The notes under the pieces: model-generated
What the model saw: the letters and a program-made list of their open reading frames with translations, nothing else
The model's database searches: none
What the model was told of the DNA's origin: nothing
Shown here: positions 27,047 to 35,693 of the stretch, one piece after another
Layout of the letters: every line of letters starts with the position of its first letter
How positions within the stretch are numbered: the stretch's first letter is position 1
Position numbers and translations under genes: made by a program
Assembly (NCBI GenBank): GCA_051251595.1
Contig: JBPOFA010000007.1
Span: forward strand, 1-64,000
From: NORP110 sp051251595
GTDB taxonomy: Bacteria > Pseudomonadota > Alphaproteobacteria > Rhodobacterales > Rhodobacteraceae
Direction of reading: 5' to 3'
Length of the DNA: 64,000 nt

Positions 27047-28192
27047 ATGAACCTTGTTGGAAACTGGTCCTACCCGACCGCAATCCGTTTTGGCGCAGGG
27101 CGCATATCCGAAATCGCAGAGGCTTGTCAGGCCGCTGGCATGACAAACCCTTTGCTGGTCACGGATCGTGGCTTGGCCGAAATGGAGATCACGCAAAAGA
27201 CGCTCGATTTGCTAGAGGCAGGCGGCTTGGGCCGCTCTATGTTTGCAGAGGTTGATCCAAACCCGACGGATAAAAACGTGGCCGCCGGGCTAGAGGCCTA
27301 TCGCGCCGGAAATCATGATGGCGTGGTTGCCTTTGGCGGTGGATCGGGGCTGGATCTGGCCAAGGTTCTGGCGTTTATGTCCGGTCAGACCCGACCTTTG
27401 TGGGATTTTGAGGATGTCGGCGATTGGTGGACCCGTGCCGATCCTGATGGAATTGACCCAATCGTTGCGGTCCCCACCACAGCTGGAACAGGGTCAGAGG
27501 TGGGCCGCGCGTCCATCATCACCAACAGCGAGCTGCAGGACAAAAAGATCATCTTTCACCCCAAAATGCTGCCCTCAATCGTGATCTGCGATCCCGAATT
27601 GACTGTTGGAATGCCGCAGTTCCTGACGGCCGGCACCGGGCTGGATGCTTTTGCGCATTGTGTAGAGGCCTTCTGTTCCCCGCATTACCACCCCATGTCA
27701 CAGGGCATCGCGCTGGAAGGCATGCGGTTGGTCAAAACCTATCTGCCTCGGGCCTATGCAGATGGCACCGACATAGAGGCGCGCGCGCAGATGATGTCCG
27801 CCGCGGCTATGGGGGCGACGGCCTTTCAAAAGGGCTTGGGCGCGATCCATGCGCTCAGCCATCCGATTGGCGCTGTGCATCACACCCATCACGGCACGAC
27901 CAATGCTGTGGTGATGCCACCTGTCTTGCGGTTCAACCAACCCGCCATCGAAGGCGTGATCGGGCAGGCTGCAGATTACCTTGGGATCGAAGGTGGCTTT
28001 GAAGGGTTCTATGAATATGTCGTGGCGCTGAATGCGTCGATGAATATCCCGAAAACCCTGACAGAGTTTGGCGTGACCAACCCCGATCTGGAGGCGTTAA
28101 CCAAATCGGCCTTGAACGATCCCAGCACTGGTGGCAATCCTGTGGAAATGACGTACGAAAACACCTTGGCCCTGTTCAAGGCTTGCCTCTAG
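27047..28192 (+). CDS. Iron-containing alcohol dehydrogenase
   Basis: A 381-residue family III alcohol dehydrogenase. The NAD loop GGGSGLDLAK near 100 and PTTAGTGSEVG near 145 are conserved. Metal ligands appear in DAFAHCVEAF (Asp, His) near 200, ALSHPIGAVHHTHHG near 270 with two histidines. These enzymes oxidise primary alcohols or reduce aldehydes in the cytoplasm. The gene starts 3 bp after the ALDH stop and 9 bp before mtnA-like, so it belongs to the same transcript. With the ALDH it could convert an alcohol group stepwise to a carboxylate. Confidence 0.93.
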   Translation: MNLVGNWSYPTAIRFGAGRISEIAEACQAAGMTNPLLVTDRGLAEMEITQKTLDLLEAGGLGRSMFAEVDPNPTDKNVAAGLEAYRAGNHDGVVAFGGGSGLDLAKVLAFMSGQTRPLWDFEDVGDWWTRADPDGIDPIVAVPTTAGTGSEVGRASIITNSELQDKKIIFHPKMLPSIVICDPELTVGMPQFLTAGTGLDAFAHCVEAFCSPHYHPMSQGIALEGMRLVKTYLPRAYADGTDIEARAQMMSAAAMGATAFQKGLGAIHALSHPIGAVHHTHHGTTNAVVMPPVLRFNQPAIEGVIGQAADYLGIEGGFEGFYEYVVALNASMNIPKTLTEFGVTNPDLEALTKSALNDPSTGGNPVEMTYENTLALFKACL

Positions 28193-28201
28193 GAACACAG
28201 C

Positions 28202-29311
28202 ATGCGCGTTGGCGATATTCACTACCGGTCCATTTGGTTTGACGAAAATCTTGGGCAGGTTCGAATAATCGACCAACGCTGGTTGCCCCATGAATTTCGG
28301 GTGGTGTCCCTGACCAATCGCGATGAATTCGCGGTGGCGATCCAGGATATGTGGGTAAGAGGGGCGCCGCTTATTGGGGCCACCGCCGCCTATGGCGTCG
28401 CGGTAGAGATGCTGCGCGACAATTCAGATGCGTCTTTGGATGCGATCTATGATCACTTGCATCAGACACGGCCAACGGCGATCAACCTGAAATGGGCGCT
28501 GGATGATATGCGGGCGCTGTTGGGGCCTTTGCCACCGCAAGACCGCGCTGCGGCTGCCTTTGAACGGGCAGCGGCGATCTGCGATGAAGACGCAGAGCGG
28601 AACCGCATGATCGGTGTGCATGGGCTGGCGCTGATCAAGGCAATCGCCGCGGGCAAACCAGCGGGCGAACCGGTGCGCATCCTGACCCATTGCAATGCCG
28701 GCTGGATCGCCACCGTCGATTGGGGCACGGCGACGTCCCCGATGTATCACGCGGCAGAGGAAGGCATCCCCATCCATGTCTGGGTCGACGAAACACGGCC
28801 ACGCAACCAAGGCGCGCTGCTGACCGCGTGGGAGCTGGGCGGCCATGGCATTTCCCACGACCTGTTGGTGGACAATGCCGGGGGGCATTTGATGCAACAT
28901 GCAGAGGTCGATCTGGTGATCGTCGGCACCGACCGCACCACGGCCTCTGGCGATGTCTGCAACAAGATCGGGACCTACCTAAAGGCGCTCGCAGCGCAGG
29001 ATAACAACGTGCCGTTCTACGTCGCGCTGCCATCCCCGACGATTGACTGGACGGTCAGCGATGGTCTTGCCGAAATCCCGATCGAAGAACGCACCGGGCG
29101 CGAAGTGACCCATGTGCAAGGCAAGTTAAGCAGTGGCGAAACGACAGAGGTTCAGATTTCACCCGACGCCACCACAGCCCGGAACCCGGCCTTTGATGTG
29201 ACGCCCGCCCGGCTTGTGACGGGGTTGATCACCGAACGCGGTGTCTGCAAGGCGTCGCCGCAAGCGTTGCGTGAAATGTTCCCGGATCTTGCCAGCCAAG
29301 CGGGGACCTGA
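28202..29311 (+). CDS. mtnA: MtnA-like sugar-1-phosphate isomerase (eIF2B-related)
   Basis: A 369-residue protein of the methylthioribose-1-phosphate isomerase family. RGAPLIGATAAYG near 55, catalytic-Cys segment LTHCNAGWIATVDWGTA near 160, the catalytic Asp in LVDNAGGHLM near 225 and VGTDRTTASGDVCNKIGTY near 245 are present. Typical MtnA reads VGADRIAANGDTANKIGT and CNAGALAT, so the active-site surround differs here. No other methionine-salvage genes (mtnB, mtnC, mtnD, mtnK) are in the window. The neighbouring class II aldolase suggests an aldolytic route, for methylthioribose, 5-deoxyribose or another sugar 1-phosphate. Symbol denotes family only. Confidence 0.85.
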   Translation: MRVGDIHYRSIWFDENLGQVRIIDQRWLPHEFRVVSLTNRDEFAVAIQDMWVRGAPLIGATAAYGVAVEMLRDNSDASLDAIYDHLHQTRPTAINLKWALDDMRALLGPLPPQDRAAAAFERAAAICDEDAERNRMIGVHGLALIKAIAAGKPAGEPVRILTHCNAGWIATVDWGTATSPMYHAAEEGIPIHVWVDETRPRNQGALLTAWELGGHGISHDLLVDNAGGHLMQHAEVDLVIVGTDRTTASGDVCNKIGTYLKALAAQDNNVPFYVALPSPTIDWTVSDGLAEIPIEERTGREVTHVQGKLSSGETTEVQISPDATTARNPAFDVTPARLVTGLITERGVCKASPQALREMFPDLASQAGT

Positions 29312-29955
29312 TGCCTGACACCGCCCTGCGTCAATCGATCATCGAGGCCTGTCTGGACATGAACGCCTCTGGGCTGAATCAAGGAACCTCGGGGAATATC
29401 AGCCTGCGCAGTGGCGACGGTATGTTGATTACCCCGTCCGGGCTGCCTTATGCCAAAACGCGCCCCCAAGACATCGTCTGGATGGGGTTCGATGGCGCAA
29501 TTGTTGGGGAAAAGCCACCATCCTCTGAATGGCGGTTTCATCTGGATATCCTGCGGGCCAAGCCAGAGGTGAACGCAATTGTGCATGCGCACCCGACCTA
29601 TTGCACCACGATTGCCATCATGGGCTATGACATTCCGGCCATCCACTACATGGTTGCGGCAGCGGGGGGCAATTCCATCCCCTGTGCGCCCTATGCCACC
29701 TACGGCACGCCAGAACTGTCAGACCATGCCCTAACCGCGCTTGCGGATCGCAGCGCCTGTTTGTTGGCCCATCATGGCATGATCGCCACGGGCGCAAGCC
29801 TGGACAAGGCCATGTGGCTGGCGGTTGAGGTGGAAGCCCTTGCGCGCCAATACCACGGTGCGTTGCAACTGGGCACGCCACCGGTTCTGCCGGATGAAGA
29901 GATCGAACGGGTTCTGGCCAAATTCGCCAATTACGGGCTGCGGGAGACCGATTAG
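29311..29955 (+). CDS. Class II aldolase/adducin-family protein (fuculose-phosphate aldolase-like)
   Basis: A 214-residue zinc aldolase-like protein. The phosphate-binding GTSGNISLR near 27, the catalytic glutamate in PPSSEWRFH near 73, metal ligands in IVHAHPTYC near 92 and the third His in LLAHHGMIATG near 152 are all visible. The SSEW glutamate favours a true aldolase over the MtnB dehydratase. With the MtnA-like isomerase, 1 bp overlap, it would cleave a ketose 1-phosphate into DHAP and an aldehyde. It overlaps the end of the convergent monooxygenase gene by 4 bp. Confidence 0.88.
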   Translation: MPDTALRQSIIEACLDMNASGLNQGTSGNISLRSGDGMLITPSGLPYAKTRPQDIVWMGFDGAIVGEKPPSSEWRFHLDILRAKPEVNAIVHAHPTYCTTIAIMGYDIPAIHYMVAAAGGNSIPCAPYATYGTPELSDHALTALADRSACLLAHHGMIATGASLDKAMWLAVEVEALARQYHGALQLGTPPVLPDEEIERVLAKFANYGLRETD

Positions 29956-31247
29956 CCAGGCGTTTGGCCAATCTTTGCGCCGGCGGGAATTGTCGGGCGC
30001 GCAGTGTTCAACGTGTCAATGGCAAAGCCCGCAGCGGCCTTGTACCCGGCCATAAACTCTGCCCTTTCCTGCGCAGGTATGACGTCATTAATGTCGTCAA
30101 ACACCCCGCCACAGCGGTCGTTTACCATGTTCAACAACCCAAACGGGCCAGCACCACGATTGCGCAGGATCAGCTTGGACACAGGTCCACAAAGCTGCGC
30201 ATCATAGGCCTGTAACGCGGCAGGGGTGACGTGATGCTCAAGGAAGCACTTGCCCAGGGTCCGGGCATCTATGATTGCCTGGCTTGCCCCGTTTGACCCG
30301 GTTGGATACATCGCATGGGCTGCGTCGCCCATCAGGGCAACGGTGCCATCCACCCAAGTATCAACGGGATCGCGATCTATCATCGGGTTTTCATAAGACT
30401 CTGCTGCCCCGCGCAGCAGGGTGGGGACATCCAACCAATCATAGCTCCAGTCGGCAAAATGATGTTCGAAATCCTCGATGCCCACCTGGCGAAACCAGCC
30501 GACATTTTTCCGCGCTTCCGGATCGTCATAGGTGACCTCGGCAATCCAGTTGACCCGCGCCAGTCCGGTTTCCGGATCCGGCGGGGAAATGGGGTAGATG
30601 ACCATGCGATGGCGATGCGACCCCAGACCGATAAAGGATGAACCGGTGCGAATGGGCTTGGCCAGTGTGGTGCCGCGCCACATGATCGCGCCGCCCCAAT
30701 GGATCGGAGGCTGCTGCGGGTGCATCTGGGCGCGCAGGGCAGAATGGATGCCATCCGCCCCGATCAACAGCGCGCCGTCTTCGGTCGTGACGGTTCCGTC
30801 AGCCTGTTGAATGCGCGCGGTGACCGTGCCATCGGTGTTGTGCTGATAGCCAATGACCTTATGCCCCAACCGGATCGCATCTGGTCCAGCCCGGTCCAGC
30901 AGTGTGCGGGCCAAGAGCATCTGAAACTCACCCCGATGCAGCGCATATTGCGGCCATTTATAGCCAGCATCCAGACCGCGCGGCTCTGCATAGATTTCTT
31001 GGCCATTGCGCCCGACAAGGGCCCATTCCAGGGCGGGAACGCCGATTTTGTCCAGGTCATCGGTGCCGATGCCAAGGTCGATCAGCTCTCTGACGGCATT
31101 GGGCTGAACATTGATGCCAACGCCCAAGGGCCGCAGCACCTTGGCGCTTTCAAAGACCTGAAACGGCACGCCAATTTGTTGCAGGGTCAGCGCGAGCGCA
31201 AGCCCGCCGATGCCGCCACCTACGATCAAAATAGGTTGATTTTGCAT
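29952..31247 (-). CDS. FAD-dependent monooxygenase (aromatic hydroxylase-like)
   Basis: A 431-residue group A flavoprotein monooxygenase. It has the N-terminal dinucleotide motif LIVGGGIGGLALALTL, a second conserved LLIGADGIHSALR near 160 and the FAD ribityl-binding ALMGDAAHAMYPTGSNG near 293. The overall look is that of PhzS or 3-hydroxybenzoate 6-hydroxylase-type proteins, which use NAD(P)H and oxygen to hydroxylate a ring. It is the last gene behind the FAH and dehydratase genes on the minus strand, separated from them by a hairpin. Substrate unknown. Confidence 0.88.
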   Translation of the reverse strand: MQNQPILIVGGGIGGLALALTLQQIGVPFQVFESAKVLRPLGVGINVQPNAVRELIDLGIGTDDLDKIGVPALEWALVGRNGQEIYAEPRGLDAGYKWPQYALHRGEFQMLLARTLLDRAGPDAIRLGHKVIGYQHNTDGTVTARIQQADGTVTTEDGALLIGADGIHSALRAQMHPQQPPIHWGGAIMWRGTTLAKPIRTGSSFIGLGSHRHRMVIYPISPPDPETGLARVNWIAEVTYDDPEARKNVGWFRQVGIEDFEHHFADWSYDWLDVPTLLRGAAESYENPMIDRDPVDTWVDGTVALMGDAAHAMYPTGSNGASQAIIDARTLGKCFLEHHVTPAALQAYDAQLCGPVSKLILRNRGAGPFGLLNMVNDRCGGVFDDINDVIPAQERAEFMAGYKAAAGFAIDTLNTARPTIPAGAKIGQTPG

Positions 31248-31263
31248 TCCACTGTCCCCGGCA

Positions 31264-31293
31264 GGACGGGCCGCGATTGTGCTTGGCCCGTCC
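31264..31293 (-). terminator. Hairpin between the FAH and monooxygenase genes
   Basis: Perfect 9-bp arms GGACGGGCC and GGCCCGTCC with a 12-nt loop, 15 bp past the FAH stop codon. There is no clear T-run on the minus-strand side, so it may be a processing or partial termination structure. Confidence 0.5.
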
Positions 31294-31307
31294 GTAATAT
31301 GTTTGGT

Positions 31308-32156
31308 CTAGCCGGGATAAGCGACCACGTCCTGACGTTGCAAGCCCAGACCAGCAATTTCCAATTCCATCACGTCGCCCGGCTTCAGGAATTGCGGCGG
31401 CTTTTGCCCCATTCCCACACCTTCTGGTGTGCCGGTTGCGATAATGTCACCGGGGACCAGCGCCATGAACCGCGACATGTAGGATATGATTTCGGCCACG
31501 CCAAAGATCATGTCAGAGGTGTTGCTGCTTTGTTTGACCTCATTATTCACCCGCATGGTCAGTGATAGGGCCTGTGGGTCCGGGATTTCATCCGCCGTTA
31601 CCAGCCACGGGCCAGTTGGTCCGTAGGTCGGGGCGGATTTGCCCTTCATCCATTGACCGCCGCGTTCCAGCTGAAATTCGCGTTCGGACACGTCATTCAC
31701 AATGCAATAGCCCGCCACATAGTTCAGCGCCTCTGCTTCGCTGACATGTTCCGCATGTTTGCCGATCACTACGCCCAGCTCGACCTCCCAGTCGGGCTTG
31801 GTGGAATCCTTGGGGATGATCACGTTGTCAAAAGGGCCGGACAGGGCAGACGTGGCCTTGGTGAACAAGACCGGTTCCTTGGGCGCATCCATGCCGGATT
31901 CAGCGGCATGTTTGGCATAGTTCAGCCCGACACAGTAAAAGTTTGGCACATAGGTCAGACAGGCGCCCACGCGGGGCGTGCCTTCAACGGCGGCAAAGTT
32001 TTCTGGGTCGATGTCGCGCAGCTTATCCAGTTCAACCGTGGACACGGTCACACCGCCCAAATCAGGGGTGATGCGCCCGATGTCGCGGATCACACCATGG
32101 TCATCCAGAAGTGCCGGTCTTTCCTTACCCTTAGGGCCATAACGCAAGAGTTTCAT
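31308..32156 (-). CDS. Fumarylacetoacetate hydrolase-family enzyme
   Basis: A 282-residue FAH-superfamily protein. Conserved parts include CVGLNYAKHAAESG near 75, the metal-binding EVELGVVIG near 122, CIVNDVSEREFQ near 150 and IATGTPEGVGMGQKPP near 238. The length and N-terminal domain are like those of 2,4-diketo-3-deoxy-L-fuconate hydrolase and 5-hydroxy-2,4-dioxopentanoate hydrolase. Encoded 9 bp after an IlvD/Edd dehydratase, it probably splits a 2,4-diketo acid derived from a sugar acid into pyruvate and a small hydroxyacid. That role is an inference. Confidence 0.9.
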   Translation of the reverse strand: MKLLRYGPKGKERPALLDDHGVIRDIGRITPDLGGVTVSTVELDKLRDIDPENFAAVEGTPRVGACLTYVPNFYCVGLNYAKHAAESGMDAPKEPVLFTKATSALSGPFDNVIIPKDSTKPDWEVELGVVIGKHAEHVSEAEALNYVAGYCIVNDVSEREFQLERGGQWMKGKSAPTYGPTGPWLVTADEIPDPQALSLTMRVNNEVKQSSNTSDMIFGVAEIISYMSRFMALVPGDIIATGTPEGVGMGQKPPQFLKPGDVMELEIAGLGLQRQDVVAYPG

Positions 32157-32165
32157 TATCTCTCC

Positions 32166-33953
32166 TTAGTGGTTGTCGCGGGCGAGCACGCGGTGAACTT
32201 TTTGATAGCTGGTCGCCAGTTCCAAACAGCCGCCATCCGCCAGTTGCCCGACATTTTCGCGATAGATTTGCTGCCACGGGGTCTGATGCACCAGTTCTGG
32301 TGGCGTCCACGCGACTTTTCGGGCTTCCCATTCGTCTTCGGGAACAATGGCGTTCAACGTGCCTTCATTCAGGTCCAGCCGCACGATGTCACCATTCTGA
32401 AGATAGGCCAAACCGCCGCCCACAACCGATTCAGGCGAGGCGTTCAGGATCGACGGGCTTTCCGACGTCCCGGACTGGCGACCATCGCCCACAGTTGGCA
32501 AATGGTTCACACCGGCCTTAAGCACGGCATCCGGCGGCTGCATATTCACAACTTCGGCCGATCCGGGATAACCGACACAACCGACACCGCGGATGAACAG
32601 GATGGTTTCTTCGTCGATGTTCAGCTTTGGGTCGTTGATGGCTTCGTGGTAATGTTCAGGGCCTTCAAAGACGACAGCGCGGGCTTCGTGGATGTTTTCC
32701 TTGCCGGGGTGGTTCAGGAACCGTTTTCGGAAATCGTCAGAAATCACGCTGGTTTTCATGATCGCGCTGTCAAAAAGATTGCCGCTGACCACGATAAACC
32801 CTGCATGTTCGCGCATCGGTTTATCGACCGTCTTGATCACCTTGTGGTCCTGGCTTTCCTTGCCGGCAAGATCCTCTCTCATAGTCTTACCGCTGACGGT
32901 TTTGACGTCGCCCCGGATCATTCCGGCCTTGGCCAGCTCGCCCATCACCGCAGGCACGCCGCCCGCATGGTGAAAGCTTTCGCCCAGGAATTCGCCAGCG
33001 GGCTGCATGTTCAGCAAGAGCGGCGCGTCATAGCCGTAGGTCTGCCAGTCCTTAACGTCCAGATCGACGCCAATATGTTTGGCAATCGCAGCCAAATGCG
33101 GCGGGGCATTGGTTGAACCGCCAATGGCGGTGTTCGTGACAATCGCGTTGATAAACGCATCGCGGGTCATGATGTCAGAGGGCCGCAGCTCTTCATGCAC
33201 CATTTCAACGATCCGCCGGCCGGTGTGATAGGCCATCTCCATCCGCTCGCGGAACGGGGCAGGGATCGCAGAACAGCCGGGCAGGGACATGCCAAGCGCC
33301 TCTGCCATGGCGTTCATTGTGCTGGCGGTGCCCATGGTGTTGCAATGGCCAAGCGACGGGGCAGAGGCGCAGACCCGGTTCATGAACTCTTCATAGTCGA
33401 TCTCGCCCTCGGCCAGCAAACGACGGCTTTCCCAGACGATCGTGCCGGACCCCACAAGGCGACCTTTCCAATGGCCATCCAGCATCGGGCCGCCGGACAG
33501 TACAATCGACGGAATATCGACCGTCGCCGCGCCCATCAATTGGGCCGGTGTTGTCTTGTCACAGCCGGTTGTCAGGACAACGCCATCAATCGGATAACCG
33601 TGCAGAACCTCGACCAGACCCAGATAGGCCAGGTTCCGGTCCAAGGCTGCCGTCGGGCGCTTGCCGGTTTCCTGGATCGGGTGCACGGGGAATTCAATCG
33701 GCACACCGCCAGCATCACGAATGCCCGCTTTTACGCGGTCCGCCAAAAACACGTGGATCTTGTTGCAGGGCGACAAATCAGACCCGGTCTGTGCGATCCC
33801 GATCATCGGGCGCCCGGACTGCAGCTCTGACCGTGTGTATTCCTGGTTTTGATACCGCTCTACATACAACGCAGTCATGCCAGGGTTGTTTGGATTGTCG
33901 AACCATTCCTGAGACCGCAGTTTCTTGTTCGCGCGTGTGTCGTGTTTTGTCAT
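32166..33953 (-). CDS. IlvD/Edd-family dehydratase, probable aldonate dehydratase
   Basis: A 595-residue iron-sulfur dehydratase. Cluster ligands are visible in TTGCDKTTPAQ near 125 and LGHCNTMGTASTMN near 195; GGSTNAPPHL follows near 290. The length and the N-terminal SQEWFDNPNNPGM are typical of L-arabinonate, D-xylonate and similar sugar-acid dehydratases and differ from IlvD proper. It would remove water from an aldonate to give a 2-keto-3-deoxy acid. I placed the start at 33953, just after the GntR stop codon, because a longer reading overlaps that gene. It forms an operon with the GntR regulator and the FAH gene. Confidence 0.92.
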   Translation of the reverse strand: MTKHDTRANKKLRSQEWFDNPNNPGMTALYVERYQNQEYTRSELQSGRPMIGIAQTGSDLSPCNKIHVFLADRVKAGIRDAGGVPIEFPVHPIQETGKRPTAALDRNLAYLGLVEVLHGYPIDGVVLTTGCDKTTPAQLMGAATVDIPSIVLSGGPMLDGHWKGRLVGSGTIVWESRRLLAEGEIDYEEFMNRVCASAPSLGHCNTMGTASTMNAMAEALGMSLPGCSAIPAPFRERMEMAYHTGRRIVEMVHEELRPSDIMTRDAFINAIVTNTAIGGSTNAPPHLAAIAKHIGVDLDVKDWQTYGYDAPLLLNMQPAGEFLGESFHHAGGVPAVMGELAKAGMIRGDVKTVSGKTMREDLAGKESQDHKVIKTVDKPMREHAGFIVVSGNLFDSAIMKTSVISDDFRKRFLNHPGKENIHEARAVVFEGPEHYHEAINDPKLNIDEETILFIRGVGCVGYPGSAEVVNMQPPDAVLKAGVNHLPTVGDGRQSGTSESPSILNASPESVVGGGLAYLQNGDIVRLDLNEGTLNAIVPEDEWEARKVAWTPPELVHQTPWQQIYRENVGQLADGGCLELATSYQKVHRVLARDNH

Positions 33954-33954
33954 G

Positions 33955-34683
33955 TTATGCTTTCGAGGTTGGAAAGGTCTGTTCAGCTTTGTCCAGACGT
34001 TCAAGATTGATGGTTACGTTGCGGATATGGTTGCGCAGCTTTGATGAGACCGATTTTGCGTCCCGGCGTTGCAGGGCGTCGGCGATCATACTGTGTTCCT
34101 GAAGCGTGTTTTTGCGCCTGATCGCACGAGAAGAGGCGTGATACCGTGCCCGCCAAAGGCGGGTGTTGTATTGGCGATGCGTCTTGACCAAAGCGCTGTT
34201 CCCGCTGGCCTGAACGATCGCCTCATGAAAGGACATGTCCACCCGGAAAAACTCTACCGGGTCCGCGTCGTCAGGATAGGCCAGAAGGGTCGTGTGGATG
34301 TCTAGAATGTCCTGGATGTCCGCCTCTGTCGCGGTCTTGCAAGCCATCTCACCGGCAAGTGCCTCTAGCGCACTTTGGACCATGGCAAGCTCAGAGATTT
34401 CTTCAAGCGTTGGATTGGACACGATCGGGCTTTTGGCTGGCGACATATCCACCAGACCTTCGGCCTCTAGCATGAACAACGCCTCGCGCAGGGGGGTGCG
34501 GCTGACCCCGATGGCCTCTGCGGTTTCGCGTTCGTGGATCGGATTGCCGGGGGCGAATTTTTCCACCAGAATTTGTTCACGCAGCACAGCGGCAATCTGA
34601 TCCGCCAGCCTTTGACGATTCAGGTTAAGCCCGCTGAGGTGGTTGGGGGTATCTTTGTCCAGTTGCCCCACTGTCTTGACCAT
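33955..34683 (-). CDS. GntR-family regulator, FadR/FCD subfamily
   Basis: A 242-residue regulator. The winged helix occupies residues about 22-85, with ERETAEAIGVSRTPLREALFML as its recognition region, and an all-helical FCD ligand domain follows (residues about 100-225) with the metal-site pattern including DMSFHEAIVQASGN and EHSMIADALQRRD. Its stop codon lies 1 bp before the dehydratase start, so it is the first gene of that operon. It is divergent from the dehydrogenase gene at 34801, and a perfect palindrome lies between the two. Confidence 0.93.
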   Translation of the reverse strand: MVKTVGQLDKDTPNHLSGLNLNRQRLADQIAAVLREQILVEKFAPGNPIHERETAEAIGVSRTPLREALFMLEAEGLVDMSPAKSPIVSNPTLEEISELAMVQSALEALAGEMACKTATEADIQDILDIHTTLLAYPDDADPVEFFRVDMSFHEAIVQASGNSALVKTHRQYNTRLWRARYHASSRAIRRKNTLQEHSMIADALQRRDAKSVSSKLRNHIRNVTINLERLDKAEQTFPTSKA

Positions 34684-34724
34684 CCTTTCAGATCTCAGAC
34701 GCCGCTTGGGTCGATTCGACTCTG

Positions 34725-34754
34725 TTGACCCGGCGCTTGTACTTGGTATACCAA
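34725..34754 (+). promoter_or_regulatory. Promoter with overlapping GntR operator
   Basis: The plus-strand -35 hexamer TTGACC (34725-34730) is followed after 16 bp by TATACC (34747-34752). The -10 lies inside a perfect 12-bp palindrome, TTGGTATACCAA (34743-34754). A TGGTATACCA-type core is known for FadR-type GntR regulators. Occupation would block the promoter of the dehydrogenase gene and, being in the divergent gap, could also affect the GntR operon. Confidence 0.65.
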
Positions 34755-34800
34755 ACTCCAGGCGAAAATCGCAACATTATCCGAAAAGGGAATTTGAAAA

Positions 34801-35685
34801 ATGGGAAAGCCATCCGTTGGTTTCATAGGTCTTGGTCTGATGGGAAGCGCGATGGTTCAGCGCCTTTTGGATCTGGACTATCCGATGACTGTTCTGGGCA
34901 ATCGGGATCGCACCGGCGTCGAGGCCGCCGTCGCCCGTGGCGCGACAGAGGCAAAAACAGCAGCAGAGCTGGCCGCAAATTCCGACATCGTGATGTTCTG
35001 CATGGGCACCTCTGCCTCTGTCGAGGCGCGGGTCTATGGTGACGATGGCGTTTTGGCCGGGGTAAAGCCGGGCTCTGTTGTGATTGATTTCGGGACATCC
35101 TTGCCCGGTTCCACCCGCCAAATCGGCGCGGATATGGATGCCAAAGGGGTCAAATACATGGATGCCCCCTTGGGCCGCACCCCCAGCCATGGGCGCGACG
35201 GCATGCTGAACATCATGGGGGCCGGGGATGAGGACGTCTATAACAGCGTCAAACCGGTTCTGGATGATCTGGGGGAAAACGTGTTTCACGTCGGCCCGCT
35301 TGGGGCCGGTCACACGTTGAAACTGATCAACAACTTTTTCGCGATGACCACGGCAACGGCCATGTCCGAAGCCTTTGCCGTTGCGGATCTCGCAGGGCTA
35401 CCGCGGGACAAGCTTTACGAAGTGATGGCAGCGGGTCCTTTACGCTCTGGCATGATGGATTTCGTAAAGGCCTATGCCATTGATGGTGAAATCCAGCTGG
35501 CGTTTTCTGTTGCAAATGCCCGCAAGGATGTCGGTTATTACGCGCAAATGACCGATGAAATGGATGTGCCCAGCCAGATGGGCCATGCGGCCAAAAACGC
35601 CCTGGGCGTCGCCAAGGCAAATGGGTTTGGCGAACATATGGTGCCAGAGATGGTGGATTACTTCGCCGATCTGTTCAAAAAATAA
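34801..35685 (+). CDS. 3-hydroxyisobutyrate dehydrogenase-family oxidoreductase
   Basis: A 294-residue beta-hydroxyacid dehydrogenase. The N-terminal NAD(P) loop is GFIGLGLMGSAMVQRL, the substrate segment reads DAPLGRTPSHGRDG near 120 and the catalytic lysine lies in LKLINNFFAMTTA near 172. Members reduce or oxidise 3-hydroxy acids such as tartronate semialdehyde, 3-hydroxyisobutyrate or succinic semialdehyde relatives. Divergent from the GntR operon and sharing its operator, it is likely part of the same sugar-acid pathway. Confidence 0.9.
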   Translation: MGKPSVGFIGLGLMGSAMVQRLLDLDYPMTVLGNRDRTGVEAAVARGATEAKTAAELAANSDIVMFCMGTSASVEARVYGDDGVLAGVKPGSVVIDFGTSLPGSTRQIGADMDAKGVKYMDAPLGRTPSHGRDGMLNIMGAGDEDVYNSVKPVLDDLGENVFHVGPLGAGHTLKLINNFFAMTTATAMSEAFAVADLAGLPRDKLYEVMAAGPLRSGMMDFVKAYAIDGEIQLAFSVANARKDVGYYAQMTDEMDVPSQMGHAAKNALGVAKANGFGEHMVPEMVDYFADLFKK

Positions 35686-35693
35686 ACGCTTCC

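Noticed and set aside
25730..27196. 488-codon open frame on the minus strand
   Set aside because: Antisense of the aldehyde dehydrogenase, whose catalytic motifs are intact.
29311..29955. MtnB (methylthioribulose-1-phosphate dehydratase) for the class II aldolase
   Set aside because: The catalytic Glu in the SSEWRFH context fits the aldolase branch, and mtnC/mtnD are absent.
31653..33116. 487-codon open frame on the plus strand
   Set aside because: Antisense of the FAH and IlvD/Edd genes, both of which carry full family motifs.
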